Shown here: one piece after another, positions 24,738 through 33,460 of the stretch
How the letters are laid out: every line of letters begins with the position of its first letter
How positions within the stretch are numbered: the first letter of the stretch is position 1
Assembly: GCA_003138955.1 (NCBI GenBank)
Contig: PLHP01000403.1
Span: forward strand, 1,487-57,586
DNA: 56,100 bases
Direction of reading: 5' to 3'
Origin: Acidobacteriaceae bacterium
Lineage (GTDB): Bacteria > Acidobacteriota > Terriglobia > Terriglobales > Acidobacteriaceae
Notes under the pieces: model-generated
Databases searched by the model: none
The model's input: only the letters and a program-made list of their open reading frames with translations
Told to the model about the DNA's origin: nothing
Program-made: the position numbers and the translations under genes

Positions 24738-25534
24738 GAACTGGCGCAACTTACCCTATGGAGGCTAGCGACGTGCAACTCGAGACCATGCGCTGTGAAG
24801 TCAAAGGCCCGGTCGCTCATGTCACCTTGAACCGCCCGGATGTCTTGAACGCGATGAACGTGCAATGGGCCCATGATTTTCTGGCCATCGCGGAAAACCT
24901 GCAACGGAATGTGCAAGTGACACTCGTGGTCATCCGCGGCGGCGGCCGCGCGTTTTCCAGCGGCATTGACCTGAAGGTACTTTCCCGCCGCGAGTTCTCA
25001 ATGGAGTGGTTCCGGGTTTACGAACGGGGTCTGCGGGCCATGGAGACCATGGATAAGGTGGTCATCTCCGCCATCCACGGCTATTGCATCGGCGGCGGAC
25101 TGCAGGTCGCCCTGGCCAGTGACATCCGGATTGTCGCCGAGGGCACAAAGTTCGGACTCACCGCCGTCAAAGAGTGCCTGGTTCCCGGCATGGGAACCTA
25201 CCGTCTGGCCCGCTTCATCGGCCCGGGACGCGCCAAGCGCATTATCCTTTCCGGAGAGTTCATTGATGCCCAGGAAGCGAATGCCATGGGATTGATTGAT
25301 TACCTGGTGCCGCAAGCGGACTTCGACAAGCGCGTGGCGGAAATCACCCAGGTCTATCTGAATGCCGCGTCCGAGGGACAGCGTCAGGCCAAACGCTTGG
25401 TGAACTTGGCCTTCGACCTGGAGTGGGCTGAGTTTCTCGAGAAATACATCGAGGCCCAGGCCGCGGCCTTGGCCTCAGAACAACATGAGGAGGCGATGGC
25501 AGCATTTCGCGAAAAGCGCGAGCCACGATTTTGA
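24713..25534 (+). CDS. Crotonase-superfamily protein with non-canonical active site
   Basis: A 273-residue enoyl-CoA hydratase/isomerase fold. It has VAHVTLNRPDVLNAM, the oxyanion-hole strand FSSGIDLKVLSRR, and HGYCIGGGLQVALASDIRI. The two glutamates of true hydratases are missing: the first aligns to Gln in GGGLQ and the second to Ala in FGLTAVKE. An acid appears three residues later. So isomerase, lyase or hydrolase chemistry is more likely than hydration. It overlaps paaX by ATGA and so is coupled to a phenylacetate-type regulator. An alternative start is ATG 24758, since the first 15 residues come from the tandem repeat. The natural substrate is not evident. Confidence 0.82.
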   Translation: MKALHNVYGTGATYPMEASDVQLETMRCEVKGPVAHVTLNRPDVLNAMNVQWAHDFLAIAENLQRNVQVTLVVIRGGGRAFSSGIDLKVLSRREFSMEWFRVYERGLRAMETMDKVVISAIHGYCIGGGLQVALASDIRIVAEGTKFGLTAVKECLVPGMGTYRLARFIGPGRAKRIILSGEFIDAQEANAMGLIDYLVPQADFDKRVAEITQVYLNAASEGQRQAKRLVNLAFDLEWAEFLEKYIEAQAAALASEQHEEAMAAFREKREPRF

Positions 25535-25614
25535 GGGGGAGAAGTCCGGAAAACACGGGAATCGAAGGCCTAGCGGGAAACCAGACAAGGTGTGCCGGCC
25601 GCCGCGTGTTCCAA

Positions 25615-25818
25615 TCACGCGTTCGCCAAGCCGAATCCCGCCTCCAGCGCTCGCCGGTTGATTTCCTGCGTCCCTTCGTGGCCTTGCTCGTCGCACCAGA
25701 GCAACGCTGGACGCGCCGCGTCGCGCGCGTGCCGGTCCACAACGTCGGTTGCGAAGTTGAAGCGCTCCGGCAAATTCCAGCGGAAGTTGTTGTACAGCTC
25801 AAGGTATGGGTCGCTCAC
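25615..25818 (-). pseudogene. Acyl-CoA synthetase (MACS-type), N-terminal remnant
   Basis: The 67-residue ORF opens like an acetyl-CoA-synthetase-like ligase (YNNFRWNLPERFNFATDV, RHARDAARPALLWCDEQG) and loses similarity after about 47 residues. The rest (INRRALEAGFGLANA) could be a joined C-terminal scrap of another protein, perhaps a crotonase. The remaining 500 ligase residues are absent. It follows the intact ligase gene by six bases in the same direction, as if a second ligase of that operon has been deleted. Confidence 0.75.
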
Positions 25819-25824
25819 ATGGCC

Positions 25825-27537
25825 TCACGCAGTTTCGATCTTTGCCGCGGCCTCCAATCCCAGTTCTTCCGTGGACACCTGCCGCATCTTGAATTTCTGG
25901 ATCTTCCCGGTGACTGTCATCGGGAACGAATCCACGACTTTCACGCACCGGGGAATCTTGTAGGCCGCGATCTTGCCCTCGCAGTACTTGCGGATGTCCT
26001 CCGGGGAGAGTTTTGCGCTGGCTTCCAGCTTTACCCACGCCACAACCTGCTCGCCATATTTCCCGTCGGGCACGCCGATCACCTGCACGTCGCTGACGCC
26101 GGGACAAGTGTACAGAAACTCTTCGATCTCGCGCGGGTAGATGTTCTCGCCACCGCGGATGATCACATCCTTGGCCCGGCCCGTGATCTTGCAGTAGCCA
26201 TTGACGTCCATGGTGGCGAGGTCGCCGCTGTGCAGCCAGCCGCCGCGATCAATAGCCTTCTGGGTCGCTTCCAGGTTCTTGTAGTATCCCTTCATCACCA
26301 AATATCCACGCGTGCACAGCTCGCCCGGAGTCCCGCGGGGCACGATCTCCCCGCTGATGACGTCCACGATCTTGACTTCCGTATGCGGTAGGGGCTTGCC
26401 TACGGTGGTCACGCGCAGCTCCAGCGGGTCGTCCACCGTGGTTTGCGTGATCACCGGAGAAGACTCCGTCAACCCGTAGGCAATGGTCATTTCTTTCAGG
26501 TGCATCAACTGCACCACGCGCTTCATCACCTCAATGGGACAGGGTGAACCGGCCATGATGCCCGTGCGCAGCGTGCTCAGGTCGAAGCGCGCAAACTGCG
26601 GATGGTCCAGTTCGGCAATGAACATGGTGGGCACGCCGTGCAGCGCGGTACAGCGTTCGGCCTCGACCGCCGCAAGCGTCGCGAGCGGATCGAAGAAGGC
26701 CGCAGGAATGACCATGGTGGCGCCACTCACCACGCAACCCATATTGCCCAACACCATGCCGAAGCAGTGGTAGAAAGGCACGGGGATGCACAGCCGGTCC
26801 CGGTGGGTGAGCTTCATGGCTGCGGCGATCAGCAGCCCGTTGTTGACGATATTGTGATGGCTGAGCGTGGCGCCTTTTGGGAATCCTGTGGTGCCGGATG
26901 TGTACTGGATGCTGATGGGATCGTCGAATGACAGCGAGGCCTCGCGCTGCCGCAGTTCCTCCTCCGGCACGCTGCGGCCCATTTCGCGCAGCTCGTCCCA
27001 AGCGAACATCCCAACCTGCCTACCCTCCCCGATAAAAACAAGGTTCTTGAGATGGGGCAAAGGGGCCGAGCGCAGTTCGCCCGGTCTGGCTGTCGCCAGC
27101 TCCGGACAGAGACCATGCACGATAGCAACGTAGTCAGCATCGCGGAACCCCTGGCTCATGAGGAGGGTGCTGCACTCGGACTGGCGTAACACGTACTCCA
27201 GTTCGAAAGCGCGGTTGGCAGGGTTGATGTTGACGAGAATGGCGCCAATCTTGGCGGCGGCAAACTGCGTGACCACCCATTCGGCACAGTTCGTCGTCCA
27301 GATCCCGATCCGGTCTTCCTTCTGAATGCCCAGCTGCAGCAGGCCTCGCGCCAACAGTTCCACTTCTTCCAGGAACTGCCGATAGGTATAGCGACGCATT
27401 TGGTGCCGGACCACCAGTGCGTCCCGATCGGGATAGGAGCGGGCGGAAACATCGAGCACCTCTCCGATCGAACGGCCGAGCAGCGGGATGTCTCCCGTGC
27501 CGTGGGCGTAGCTGCGTTCTCTGGTCACTTCCGCCAT
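25825..27537 (-). CDS. AMP-forming acyl-CoA ligase in the qhp operon
   Basis: A 570-residue acyl-CoA synthetase. A3 is IQYTSGTTGFPKGATLSHHN, A5 AYGLTESSP, A7/A8 WLHSGDLATMDVNGYCKITGRAKDVIIRGGENIYP, and the catalytic lysine is in VTGKIQKFKMR. It is 26 bases downstream of qhpE on the same strand with GGGAG before the ATG. It may activate the acid made by the amine dehydrogenase and aldehyde dehydrogenase, completing amine to acyl-CoA. The closest general description is a FadD-like/AMP-dependent ligase of short or aryl acids. Its position, not its sequence, suggests the substrate. Confidence 0.88.
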   Translation of the reverse strand: MAEVTRERSYAHGTGDIPLLGRSIGEVLDVSARSYPDRDALVVRHQMRRYTYRQFLEEVELLARGLLQLGIQKEDRIGIWTTNCAEWVVTQFAAAKIGAILVNINPANRAFELEYVLRQSECSTLLMSQGFRDADYVAIVHGLCPELATARPGELRSAPLPHLKNLVFIGEGRQVGMFAWDELREMGRSVPEEELRQREASLSFDDPISIQYTSGTTGFPKGATLSHHNIVNNGLLIAAAMKLTHRDRLCIPVPFYHCFGMVLGNMGCVVSGATMVIPAAFFDPLATLAAVEAERCTALHGVPTMFIAELDHPQFARFDLSTLRTGIMAGSPCPIEVMKRVVQLMHLKEMTIAYGLTESSPVITQTTVDDPLELRVTTVGKPLPHTEVKIVDVISGEIVPRGTPGELCTRGYLVMKGYYKNLEATQKAIDRGGWLHSGDLATMDVNGYCKITGRAKDVIIRGGENIYPREIEEFLYTCPGVSDVQVIGVPDGKYGEQVVAWVKLEASAKLSPEDIRKYCEGKIAAYKIPRCVKVVDSFPMTVTGKIQKFKMRQVSTEELGLEAAAKIETA

Positions 27538-27563
27538 GCATCTCTCCCATCTTCAGCCTTGCT

Positions 27564-28325
27564 TCAGGCTTCGAAATGAGCGGCTGCTTCTTCCATGGGC
27601 GTTGCTTGCGCAATCAAAAATTCTACGATTTCTTCGTGCCGTGCCTGCGGCTTCTCTTCCAGGATCCGAGCCACGCGGGCAGTGATGTGGGCAGCGGCAA
27701 AACTGTGCCCTTGTAAGTTGAAGCTTTGCGGGCGTCCTGGCAGCGGGCATGGACTGGGATGGGCGCGGAACGGCACGGCCTCGTCAGGGCAATAGAAGTG
27801 CTCGTCCCAGGCACACCGCTGGTCTCCCGCGACTGCGATCACGTTGGCGAAACTGGCCGGGAACCACTCTCGCTCCTCGTCCCCCGCAGCCGCCACCAGA
27901 ACCATGCCGCGCCCGATGGCTTCATTACAGGCGTCCTGCAATACCTCCCGGTGCTCCGCCCGCTCCGTTCCCAGGCTGATGTTCACCGCGTGCATACCGT
28001 GCTCGAGCGCCCAGCGAATCGCCGCCGCCACGACTGCAGCCTGTGTCCGCAATTCCCGGTCAAAAACTCTCACGGCGTACAGTTCAACTTCTGGCGCCTT
28101 GGCGCGGATCACGCCGGCAACGGCCGTCCCGTGACCCAGCAGGTCGCGAAAATCCGGATCGAACTCCAGGCTGCCATCTCCGTGCCGGCGGACGTGAACC
28201 CCGCCTGCGACCTCGCGCACGTGCGAGTGAAGGGCGTTGATCCCGCTGTCCAGGACTGCAACTCGCACGCCCTGGCCGCCCTTGTTCGGCGGGCCAATTC
28301 CGGCTGACCGGTCCCGATGGTTCAC
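27564..28325 (-). CDS. qhpE: Subtilisin-like protease for QHNDH gamma-subunit maturation
   Basis: A 253-residue peptidase S8 without signal peptide or prodomain. The triad is visible: Asp in VAVLDSGINALHSH, His in LLGHGTAVAGVI and Ser in LQGHSFAAAH. QhpE is known to cut the QhpC leader in the cytoplasm before export. The gene starts with GTG, overlapping the qhpF stop as GTGA, and directly follows qhpF. The normal oxyanion Asn region reads LVAAAGDEE, with Asp where most subtilases have Asn, which may reflect its narrow role. Confidence 0.88.
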   Translation of the reverse strand: MNHRDRSAGIGPPNKGGQGVRVAVLDSGINALHSHVREVAGGVHVRRHGDGSLEFDPDFRDLLGHGTAVAGVIRAKAPEVELYAVRVFDRELRTQAAVVAAAIRWALEHGMHAVNISLGTERAEHREVLQDACNEAIGRGMVLVAAAGDEEREWFPASFANVIAVAGDQRCAWDEHFYCPDEAVPFRAHPSPCPLPGRPQSFNLQGHSFAAAHITARVARILEEKPQARHEEIVEFLIAQATPMEEAAAHFEA

Positions 28326-30142
28326 GACGCCACCGCCTCCACGCCGGGAACGGTTTGTCGCACGCGAGCCGCGCGCTGTAGCGCCTGGTACAAACCCTCC
28401 ACCTCCGCCAAGCGCTCGTGCGTTCCTACCTGCACGACTTCGCCTCGATCAAGCACTAGGATCTCATCGGCATCTCGCACCGAAGACAACCGGTGGGTGA
28501 TGACCAGCGTCGTGCGTCCCTTGAGACACTCCTCCAGCGCCAGCCAGATCCGCGATTCTGTCAGCACATCTAAAGTGGCGGTGGCCTCGTCGAAGATCCA
28601 TAATCTGGCGTCCCGCAGCACCGCCCGCGCAATCGCGATCCGCTGGCGCTGGCCGGTCGAGAGCTTAAGGCCACGTTCCCCGACCACCGTCTCCATGCCA
28701 TGGGGGGTGGAAAGAATAAATTCTTCCAGGTCTGCCTTGCGTGCCGCTTCCCACACCTGCTCGCGGGTGGCACCCCAGTGGGCGTAGCGGATGTTCTCCT
28801 CGATGCTGGTGTGGAACAGAAAGGGCTCGGAACTGACCACCGCAATTTGCCCCCGCAACGAACGCACCTGCAGATCGCGCAGGTCATGTCCGTCGAAATA
28901 CACCGCTCCTTGCTGCGGATCGTAGAAGCGCAACAGCAGGTCCACGAGCGTGGATTTGCCCGCTCCGCTCGGCCCGACGATTGCCAGGCGGCATCCCGGC
29001 GACAGGTTGAAACTGACTCCACGCACCACCGGGATTCCCGGCCGGTAGGCAAAGGTGACGTCGCGGAACTCCACCGCGCCCCTCGTGGCGCCCAGCGATA
29101 CCGCGCCCTCCCGCTCCCGCACTTCCGGCGCAAGATCGAGAAACTCAAAAACACGATCCAGCGAAACCCGGGCGCGCTGCAGGCTAAGGTAGAGTCCAAT
29201 CACGTTTTGCAGCGGGCTCAGCAGGCGTGCCTGGTAGGCAGCGAACGCCACCAGCGCTCCCAGGCTCATGCTCCCAACGATCACCTGGTGGCCCCCATAG
29301 AGCAACAGAACCAGCGTGCTCAAGCTCATAAATATGGTGGGCAGCCCGCCGGCATACGCGGAGACCACCTGGTACCGCAGCACGCTCGCGATGTACCCCT
29401 GGTTTTTCTGTGTCAGCTTCTCCGCCTCGGCATCCTCCGCGCCCACGGTAGTGATCCACTTCATGCCATGCAGCGATTCCAGCACTGTACTGCTCAAATC
29501 GGCATTGTGCTCCCGCACCACGCGCGCCTGCTGTGCGATCCGCCGCCGGTACGGCACCAGTACCCAAAAACTGAAAGGCACCAGCACAAAGCCCAGAAGG
29601 AACAGTTTCCAGTTGAGATAGACCAGCACCATAACCGCGACCAGCAGGGTCAGGACACTCAGCGCCAGACTGAACAAGGCATCGGTCGCGACCAACTGGA
29701 TCTCCGCGACGTCGCTGTTCAGTCGGGAAACAATCTCGCCCGTCCGGGTTTGGGCATAGAAGCGCGGCGACAGTGTTTGCAGGTGGCGAAAGACAAATAC
29801 CCGCATCTCCATCAGGATGCGGGATGAAACCGCAGTGTACAGGTAGCGGGTGACGGCGCCGGTGACGAAACTCAGCACCACCAGCGCAGCCAGCACCAGC
29901 GTCGCGACCAGCAGCAGGTGCGGCTTCCGCCCCACCAGCACATCGTCAATCAGGAACTTGGCGCCGAGCGGGTACACCAGGCCGAGCAAAGTGGAGAGCA
30001 GGGTCAGACCGAAAACCAGCGCAAGCTTGCCGGCGTGTGGACGTACGAAAGGGAAGACCCGGCGCAACTGTCCCAGCCCTGCAACCGGCGCGCCCGCACC
30101 GTTCCGGTCGCTCCCTTCCTGCCTAGACTCGGTGCTCATCAT
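28322..30142 (-). CDS. qhpF: ABC exporter for the QHNDH gamma subunit
   Basis: A 606-residue half-transporter with fused domains. An N-terminal six-helix region (about residues 40-330: LALVFGLTLLSTLLG, LLVATLVLAALVVLSFV) is followed by an ATPase with Walker A GPSGAGKST, signature LSTGQRQR and Walker B LWIFDEAT. In QHNDH clusters QhpF exports the cross-linked gamma subunit to the periplasm. It sits between the second beta-propeller gene and qhpE in one minus-strand unit. The type I exporter fold is also used for lipids or drugs, so the assignment relies on context. Confidence 0.88.
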   Translation of the reverse strand: MMSTESRQEGSDRNGAGAPVAGLGQLRRVFPFVRPHAGKLALVFGLTLLSTLLGLVYPLGAKFLIDDVLVGRKPHLLLVATLVLAALVVLSFVTGAVTRYLYTAVSSRILMEMRVFVFRHLQTLSPRFYAQTRTGEIVSRLNSDVAEIQLVATDALFSLALSVLTLLVAVMVLVYLNWKLFLLGFVLVPFSFWVLVPYRRRIAQQARVVREHNADLSSTVLESLHGMKWITTVGAEDAEAEKLTQKNQGYIASVLRYQVVSAYAGGLPTIFMSLSTLVLLLYGGHQVIVGSMSLGALVAFAAYQARLLSPLQNVIGLYLSLQRARVSLDRVFEFLDLAPEVREREGAVSLGATRGAVEFRDVTFAYRPGIPVVRGVSFNLSPGCRLAIVGPSGAGKSTLVDLLLRFYDPQQGAVYFDGHDLRDLQVRSLRGQIAVVSSEPFLFHTSIEENIRYAHWGATREQVWEAARKADLEEFILSTPHGMETVVGERGLKLSTGQRQRIAIARAVLRDARLWIFDEATATLDVLTESRIWLALEECLKGRTTLVITHRLSSVRDADEILVLDRGEVVQVGTHERLAEVEGLYQALQRAARVRQTVPGVEAVAS

Positions 30143-30148
30143 GGCCCG

Positions 30149-31276
30149 TCATCGAACTGCATCCTGGGGTACGACGCGCAGCGCGGTTACGCTACCGTCC
30201 CCGGAGAGTTCTATTTTCTTGATCTGCTTCAGGGTCTGCGTGTCGTAGATGTCCATAAAAGGTCCGGCCCCGGAGACGTACAGCTTCCTCCCATCGCGGG
30301 AGATGTTAGTTACATATTTCGTCTGATCCAAGTCAACGACATTCGTCACACGGCGGCTCTCCAGATCCACGGCCACTAGCTGGTTCATGACCGCATAAGC
30401 CCGTTTGCGATCCGGAGACACCACGGCAGAATACAGCGGAACGGCTGGTCCCAGATCGACCAGGTCAGTCTTGCCCGTTTCCACATCAATGTTCACCAGC
30501 CCCATCAAGCTTTTCCCGTTCAGGGGATTCGTCGTGTAGTAGGGGATGGAAAAAATTCCGCTTTGCTCGTACTGGGTAAACAGCGGAAGGCTGTTGAGCG
30601 GGCCATGGGAAGGGTCCGGTGTAATCAGAGGAAACTGATCGATAATCCGGCCCTGCGCGATATCAATAAAATAAAGATCGCGCCCCCAGCCCAGCAGTCG
30701 CTTTCCGTCCCCCAGTGCGATCAGCGAGGCAACTCCTTCGGGCACCTCCGCAATCTTGCGCGACTTGCGGGTACTCAAGTCGTAGGCTAGGATCTGCGGC
30801 GGCTCCGCCTGGTATTCGTCTGCCAGCAATCGCACCGGCTTGACGTGCACATACAGCACCTTGTCGTCTGTGCTCAAGGCCGTGCCGTAAATCACGAACT
30901 TGTATCCGGGAGGAGCCAGTCGGATGACGTCTTCCGCCTTGCGGTTGACGAGGTCCACGATTTCGATCTGGCTGCGTCCCTCGGTAGTGACATAAAGATG
31001 CCTGCCGTCCCGGGAACAGTCGATTTCCTTTGGAGCGCGTCCGCGCAGGGAAATCTCGCCAACCACTTCATCACGGCTGGTATCCAACACGATCAGCGCA
31101 TGCGGATGGATGCCCATCACCATGTACTCGTGTCTGGCCGCCTGCGCCCACAACGGCGCGGCCGCCGGCAGAAACAACAAGCCGATCGCCAGCAGGCAAA
31201 ACCAGCCCGTCTTTGACTGCCACCGTATTCTCCGAGTTTCAACATCGCCAATCAGAATTCGCATTATTGCCCTCAT
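30149..31276 (-). CDS. Second QHNDH beta-type propeller subunit (paralogue)
   Basis: A 375-residue secreted beta-propeller closely similar to qhpB throughout: GIHPHALIVLDTSRDEVVGE, RAPKEIDCSRDGRHLYVTTE, FTQYEQSGIFSIPYYTTNP, PLYSAVVSPDRKRAYAVMNQ. A signal segment (GWFCLLAIGLLFLPAAAPLWAQ) precedes it. The start overlaps the qhpD stop as ATGA. It lies inside the maturation operon, not with qhpAC. It could be an alternative beta subunit, an assembly factor, or a former enzyme operon that lost its own alpha and gamma genes. Confidence 0.88.
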   Translation of the reverse strand: MRAIMRILIGDVETRRIRWQSKTGWFCLLAIGLLFLPAAAPLWAQAARHEYMVMGIHPHALIVLDTSRDEVVGEISLRGRAPKEIDCSRDGRHLYVTTEGRSQIEIVDLVNRKAEDVIRLAPPGYKFVIYGTALSTDDKVLYVHVKPVRLLADEYQAEPPQILAYDLSTRKSRKIAEVPEGVASLIALGDGKRLLGWGRDLYFIDIAQGRIIDQFPLITPDPSHGPLNSLPLFTQYEQSGIFSIPYYTTNPLNGKSLMGLVNIDVETGKTDLVDLGPAVPLYSAVVSPDRKRAYAVMNQLVAVDLESRRVTNVVDLDQTKYVTNISRDGRKLYVSGAGPFMDIYDTQTLKQIKKIELSGDGSVTALRVVPQDAVR

Positions 31277-32868
31277 CTCTGTCTCTCAATCACTTTTTCA
31301 AAGAAAGCGGGATTCCTTTCCATGATTTCTCCGTAGCATTCCAGACCCGAATCAATCCAGGTGCGGATCCATTCGCAGTAGTGCGGATTGCCGTGGTAGA
31401 GGTCGCCGTACCGGGTGTGCGCTTCGTGATGACAACCGCCCGAGCAGATGTGTCGCACCCAGCAGGTCTGGCAGGGCGCCTTATGGCTCAGATGAGCGCT
31501 TTCCAGAAACTCTGCCTGCTTCTCCACATCCAGCCCGTCGTACACGGAACCCAGGCGGTGTTCCGGCGATTCCAGGAAGCGATGACATAAATAAAGATCG
31601 CCCTTGGCGCCCACGCCCAGCAAACCCAGTCCGGCTCCGCAGGGATAAGTCTTCACGATCCCGGCGTGCAACTCGGAAAGCAAATTGGAAAGGTTGGAGA
31701 ACCCGAGATACTCGTTCCTGGCCGCCTTCTCCACATACAGCCGGGAGAGCTGCCGAAACGCGCCCATGATCTCCCACAGTTCTTCCGCGGTCAGGGCGTA
31801 GTCGTCGCGGTCGGCGGAAGTCACCGGCGCGAAACCAACTTCGTGGAAGCCCATCTCCTTCAAGTGCCAGAAGCACTCCTCCACGGCCGTAACGCCGTGC
31901 GTCAGTGTGGCGCGGGCCGCTACGCGGCGCGTCTTGTGGTTGCGCAGCAAGTTGAGCACCCGGGGATGGATCATGTCGTAGGAGCCGAGTCCGCTTTTAT
32001 ACGTGCGCCGCAGATCATGATACTTCTTCGGCCCGTCGATGCTGACGGCGACTCCGATCTCGCGATCGCTCAGGAATTCGATCACTTCCGGCGTCAGGTA
32101 GGTGGCGTTCGTGGTCATGCTGAATTCCACTCGCTTGCCCGCCTTGCGTCCTGCCTCGTTCGCATAAACCACCAGGCGGCGGATCAGCGCCAGATTCATC
32201 AAAGGTTCTCCGCCGAAAAACACCAGCGTCACGCTGTCGCTGTCTCCGGAGTTTTGCAGAAGAAAATCGACGCTGCGGCGCGCCGTCGCTTCGTCCATCA
32301 TCTGGCGCGGCACTCCGTAGTCGCCTTGCGCCGCGAAGCAGTAACTGCATCCCAGGTTGCAGTCGTTCGCCACATTGAGCACGAGGCTCTTCTGGGGGAA
32401 GGGCAATGACGGGAGCTTCGGCGGCGTGGAACTGGCCGCGTCTTCCCGCACACCACGAAGCCGGATCGCACCCATCCGGCCGAGTTCCGACAAGCCCCCC
32501 CGGATCTCTTCGCGGGAATGTTCGCGTTCGAATGCGGAATACAACTTGGGGAAGGCGACGGGAGGGTTTCCGGTCGCTTGCTCGCCTGCGGTCGCAAGCG
32601 GTGGACCTTCCATTCCGCTGCGGAGGAACTTCAGGATCGTTGCTCCCAGTTCGTCCACGGCAAAGATGCCCATGGTCGCAACCACCATCACGTACTCGCG
32701 GCCGCTGACCGAAAATTGCCGGACTTCGCCGAGCTGTACACTGGGTTCGGTGACCGCTTCCTCTTGCGACCGCGCTGGCTGCGCGGCCGGGGGGTGAACG
32801 CCCGCTTGCGGCATCAGCCGCGAAAGCGGGAAGAAATTCTGTGCGCTACCATCCTGGAACGTTCCCAT
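31273..32868 (-). CDS. qhpD: Radical SAM/SPASM peptide-modifying enzyme of QHNDH biogenesis
   Basis: A 531-residue radical SAM protein. The cluster motif is CNLGCSYC within LNVANDCNLGCSYCFAAQGD, followed by FFGGEPLMN and SIDGPKKYHD. C-terminal SPASM cysteines (PCGAGLGLLG, LYLCHRF, CQTCWVRHICSGGCHHEA) hold auxiliary clusters. QhpD forms the three Cys-to-Asp/Glu thioether bonds in QhpC before export. The N-terminal 140 residues form a peptide-recognition-type region. I start at ATG 32868 with AGGTGG five bases upstream; the track uses GTG 32883. It is the first gene of a unit with the propeller paralogue, qhpF, qhpE and a ligase. Confidence 0.93.
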   Translation of the reverse strand: MGTFQDGSAQNFFPLSRLMPQAGVHPPAAQPARSQEEAVTEPSVQLGEVRQFSVSGREYVMVVATMGIFAVDELGATILKFLRSGMEGPPLATAGEQATGNPPVAFPKLYSAFEREHSREEIRGGLSELGRMGAIRLRGVREDAASSTPPKLPSLPFPQKSLVLNVANDCNLGCSYCFAAQGDYGVPRQMMDEATARRSVDFLLQNSGDSDSVTLVFFGGEPLMNLALIRRLVVYANEAGRKAGKRVEFSMTTNATYLTPEVIEFLSDREIGVAVSIDGPKKYHDLRRTYKSGLGSYDMIHPRVLNLLRNHKTRRVAARATLTHGVTAVEECFWHLKEMGFHEVGFAPVTSADRDDYALTAEELWEIMGAFRQLSRLYVEKAARNEYLGFSNLSNLLSELHAGIVKTYPCGAGLGLLGVGAKGDLYLCHRFLESPEHRLGSVYDGLDVEKQAEFLESAHLSHKAPCQTCWVRHICSGGCHHEAHTRYGDLYHGNPHYCEWIRTWIDSGLECYGEIMERNPAFFEKVIERQR

Positions 32869-32883
32869 GGTCGCCACCTGCAC

Positions 32884-33157
32884 GATCTATGCAAACTCCC
32901 GCTGGGCCAAGGCGAATCCCAGTATTACCCGCACGCAAGAATCGCCTGTCCCATGTCGGGTGCTCGCAAGTGTAGCCGCGACCGGACGAATTGTCACCAC
33001 CAGAAGTCGGGTTCCGGGTGTAAAATTCCTGGCCCCGCTACGGCGCCGTGAGGCCCCGGCTACGGGTTCCTCAGGAACCCGCACACAAGAAGCACGCTCG
33101 TCGCTGCACCGGGAAGAGAGACCGTAAGAAGGAGGCCATCACGGCAACACAGACTGT
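32884..33157. promoter_or_regulatory. Spacer upstream of qhpD with a hairpin palindrome
   Basis: The 270-base spacer is expected to hold the qhpD promoter. It contains CGGGTTCCTCAGGAACCCG (33063-33081), an inverted repeat with nine-base arms around a single C, and imperfect direct repeats of GGCCCCG-CTACGG just before it. The palindrome could be an operator or a hairpin. I saw no clear -35/-10 pair pointing to qhpD. Confidence 0.4.
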
Positions 33158-33460
33158 GTGGACGCCCGCTACATACACAGAGTGAAATTCGAACGCGAGG
33201 GAACTCTGGCGGTGGTCACGCTCAAACGTCCCAGCCGGCGCAACGCGCTCTACCTCGATCTCATGTACGAGTTGACGGACTGTCTCTCAGCGATCGGCCG
33301 CGATCGGGAGATTCATGCCGTCATCCTAGCCGCTGCGGGAAGCGTCTTCTGCTCGGGACACGACCGCTGGATGCCTTGGAAGCGGTGTCCCTACCCAAGA
33401 CGCACCAGAAGCGCCGCAAGACGCGCACGCCGGCAGGTCAGCGGGGAGACGCTGCACTGA
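33158..33460 (+). pseudogene. Crotonase N-terminal remnant
   Basis: The first 75 residues are those of an enoyl-CoA hydratase-like protein (VKFEREGTLAVVTLKRPSRRNALYLDLMYELTD, AVILAAAGSVFCSGHD). Similarity then stops, the reading frame runs into basic sequence, and the gene overlaps the end of the converging metallo-beta-lactamase gene. The missing 180 residues carry the active site. A deletion joining this crotonase to the neighbouring gene is the simplest explanation. Confidence 0.78.
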
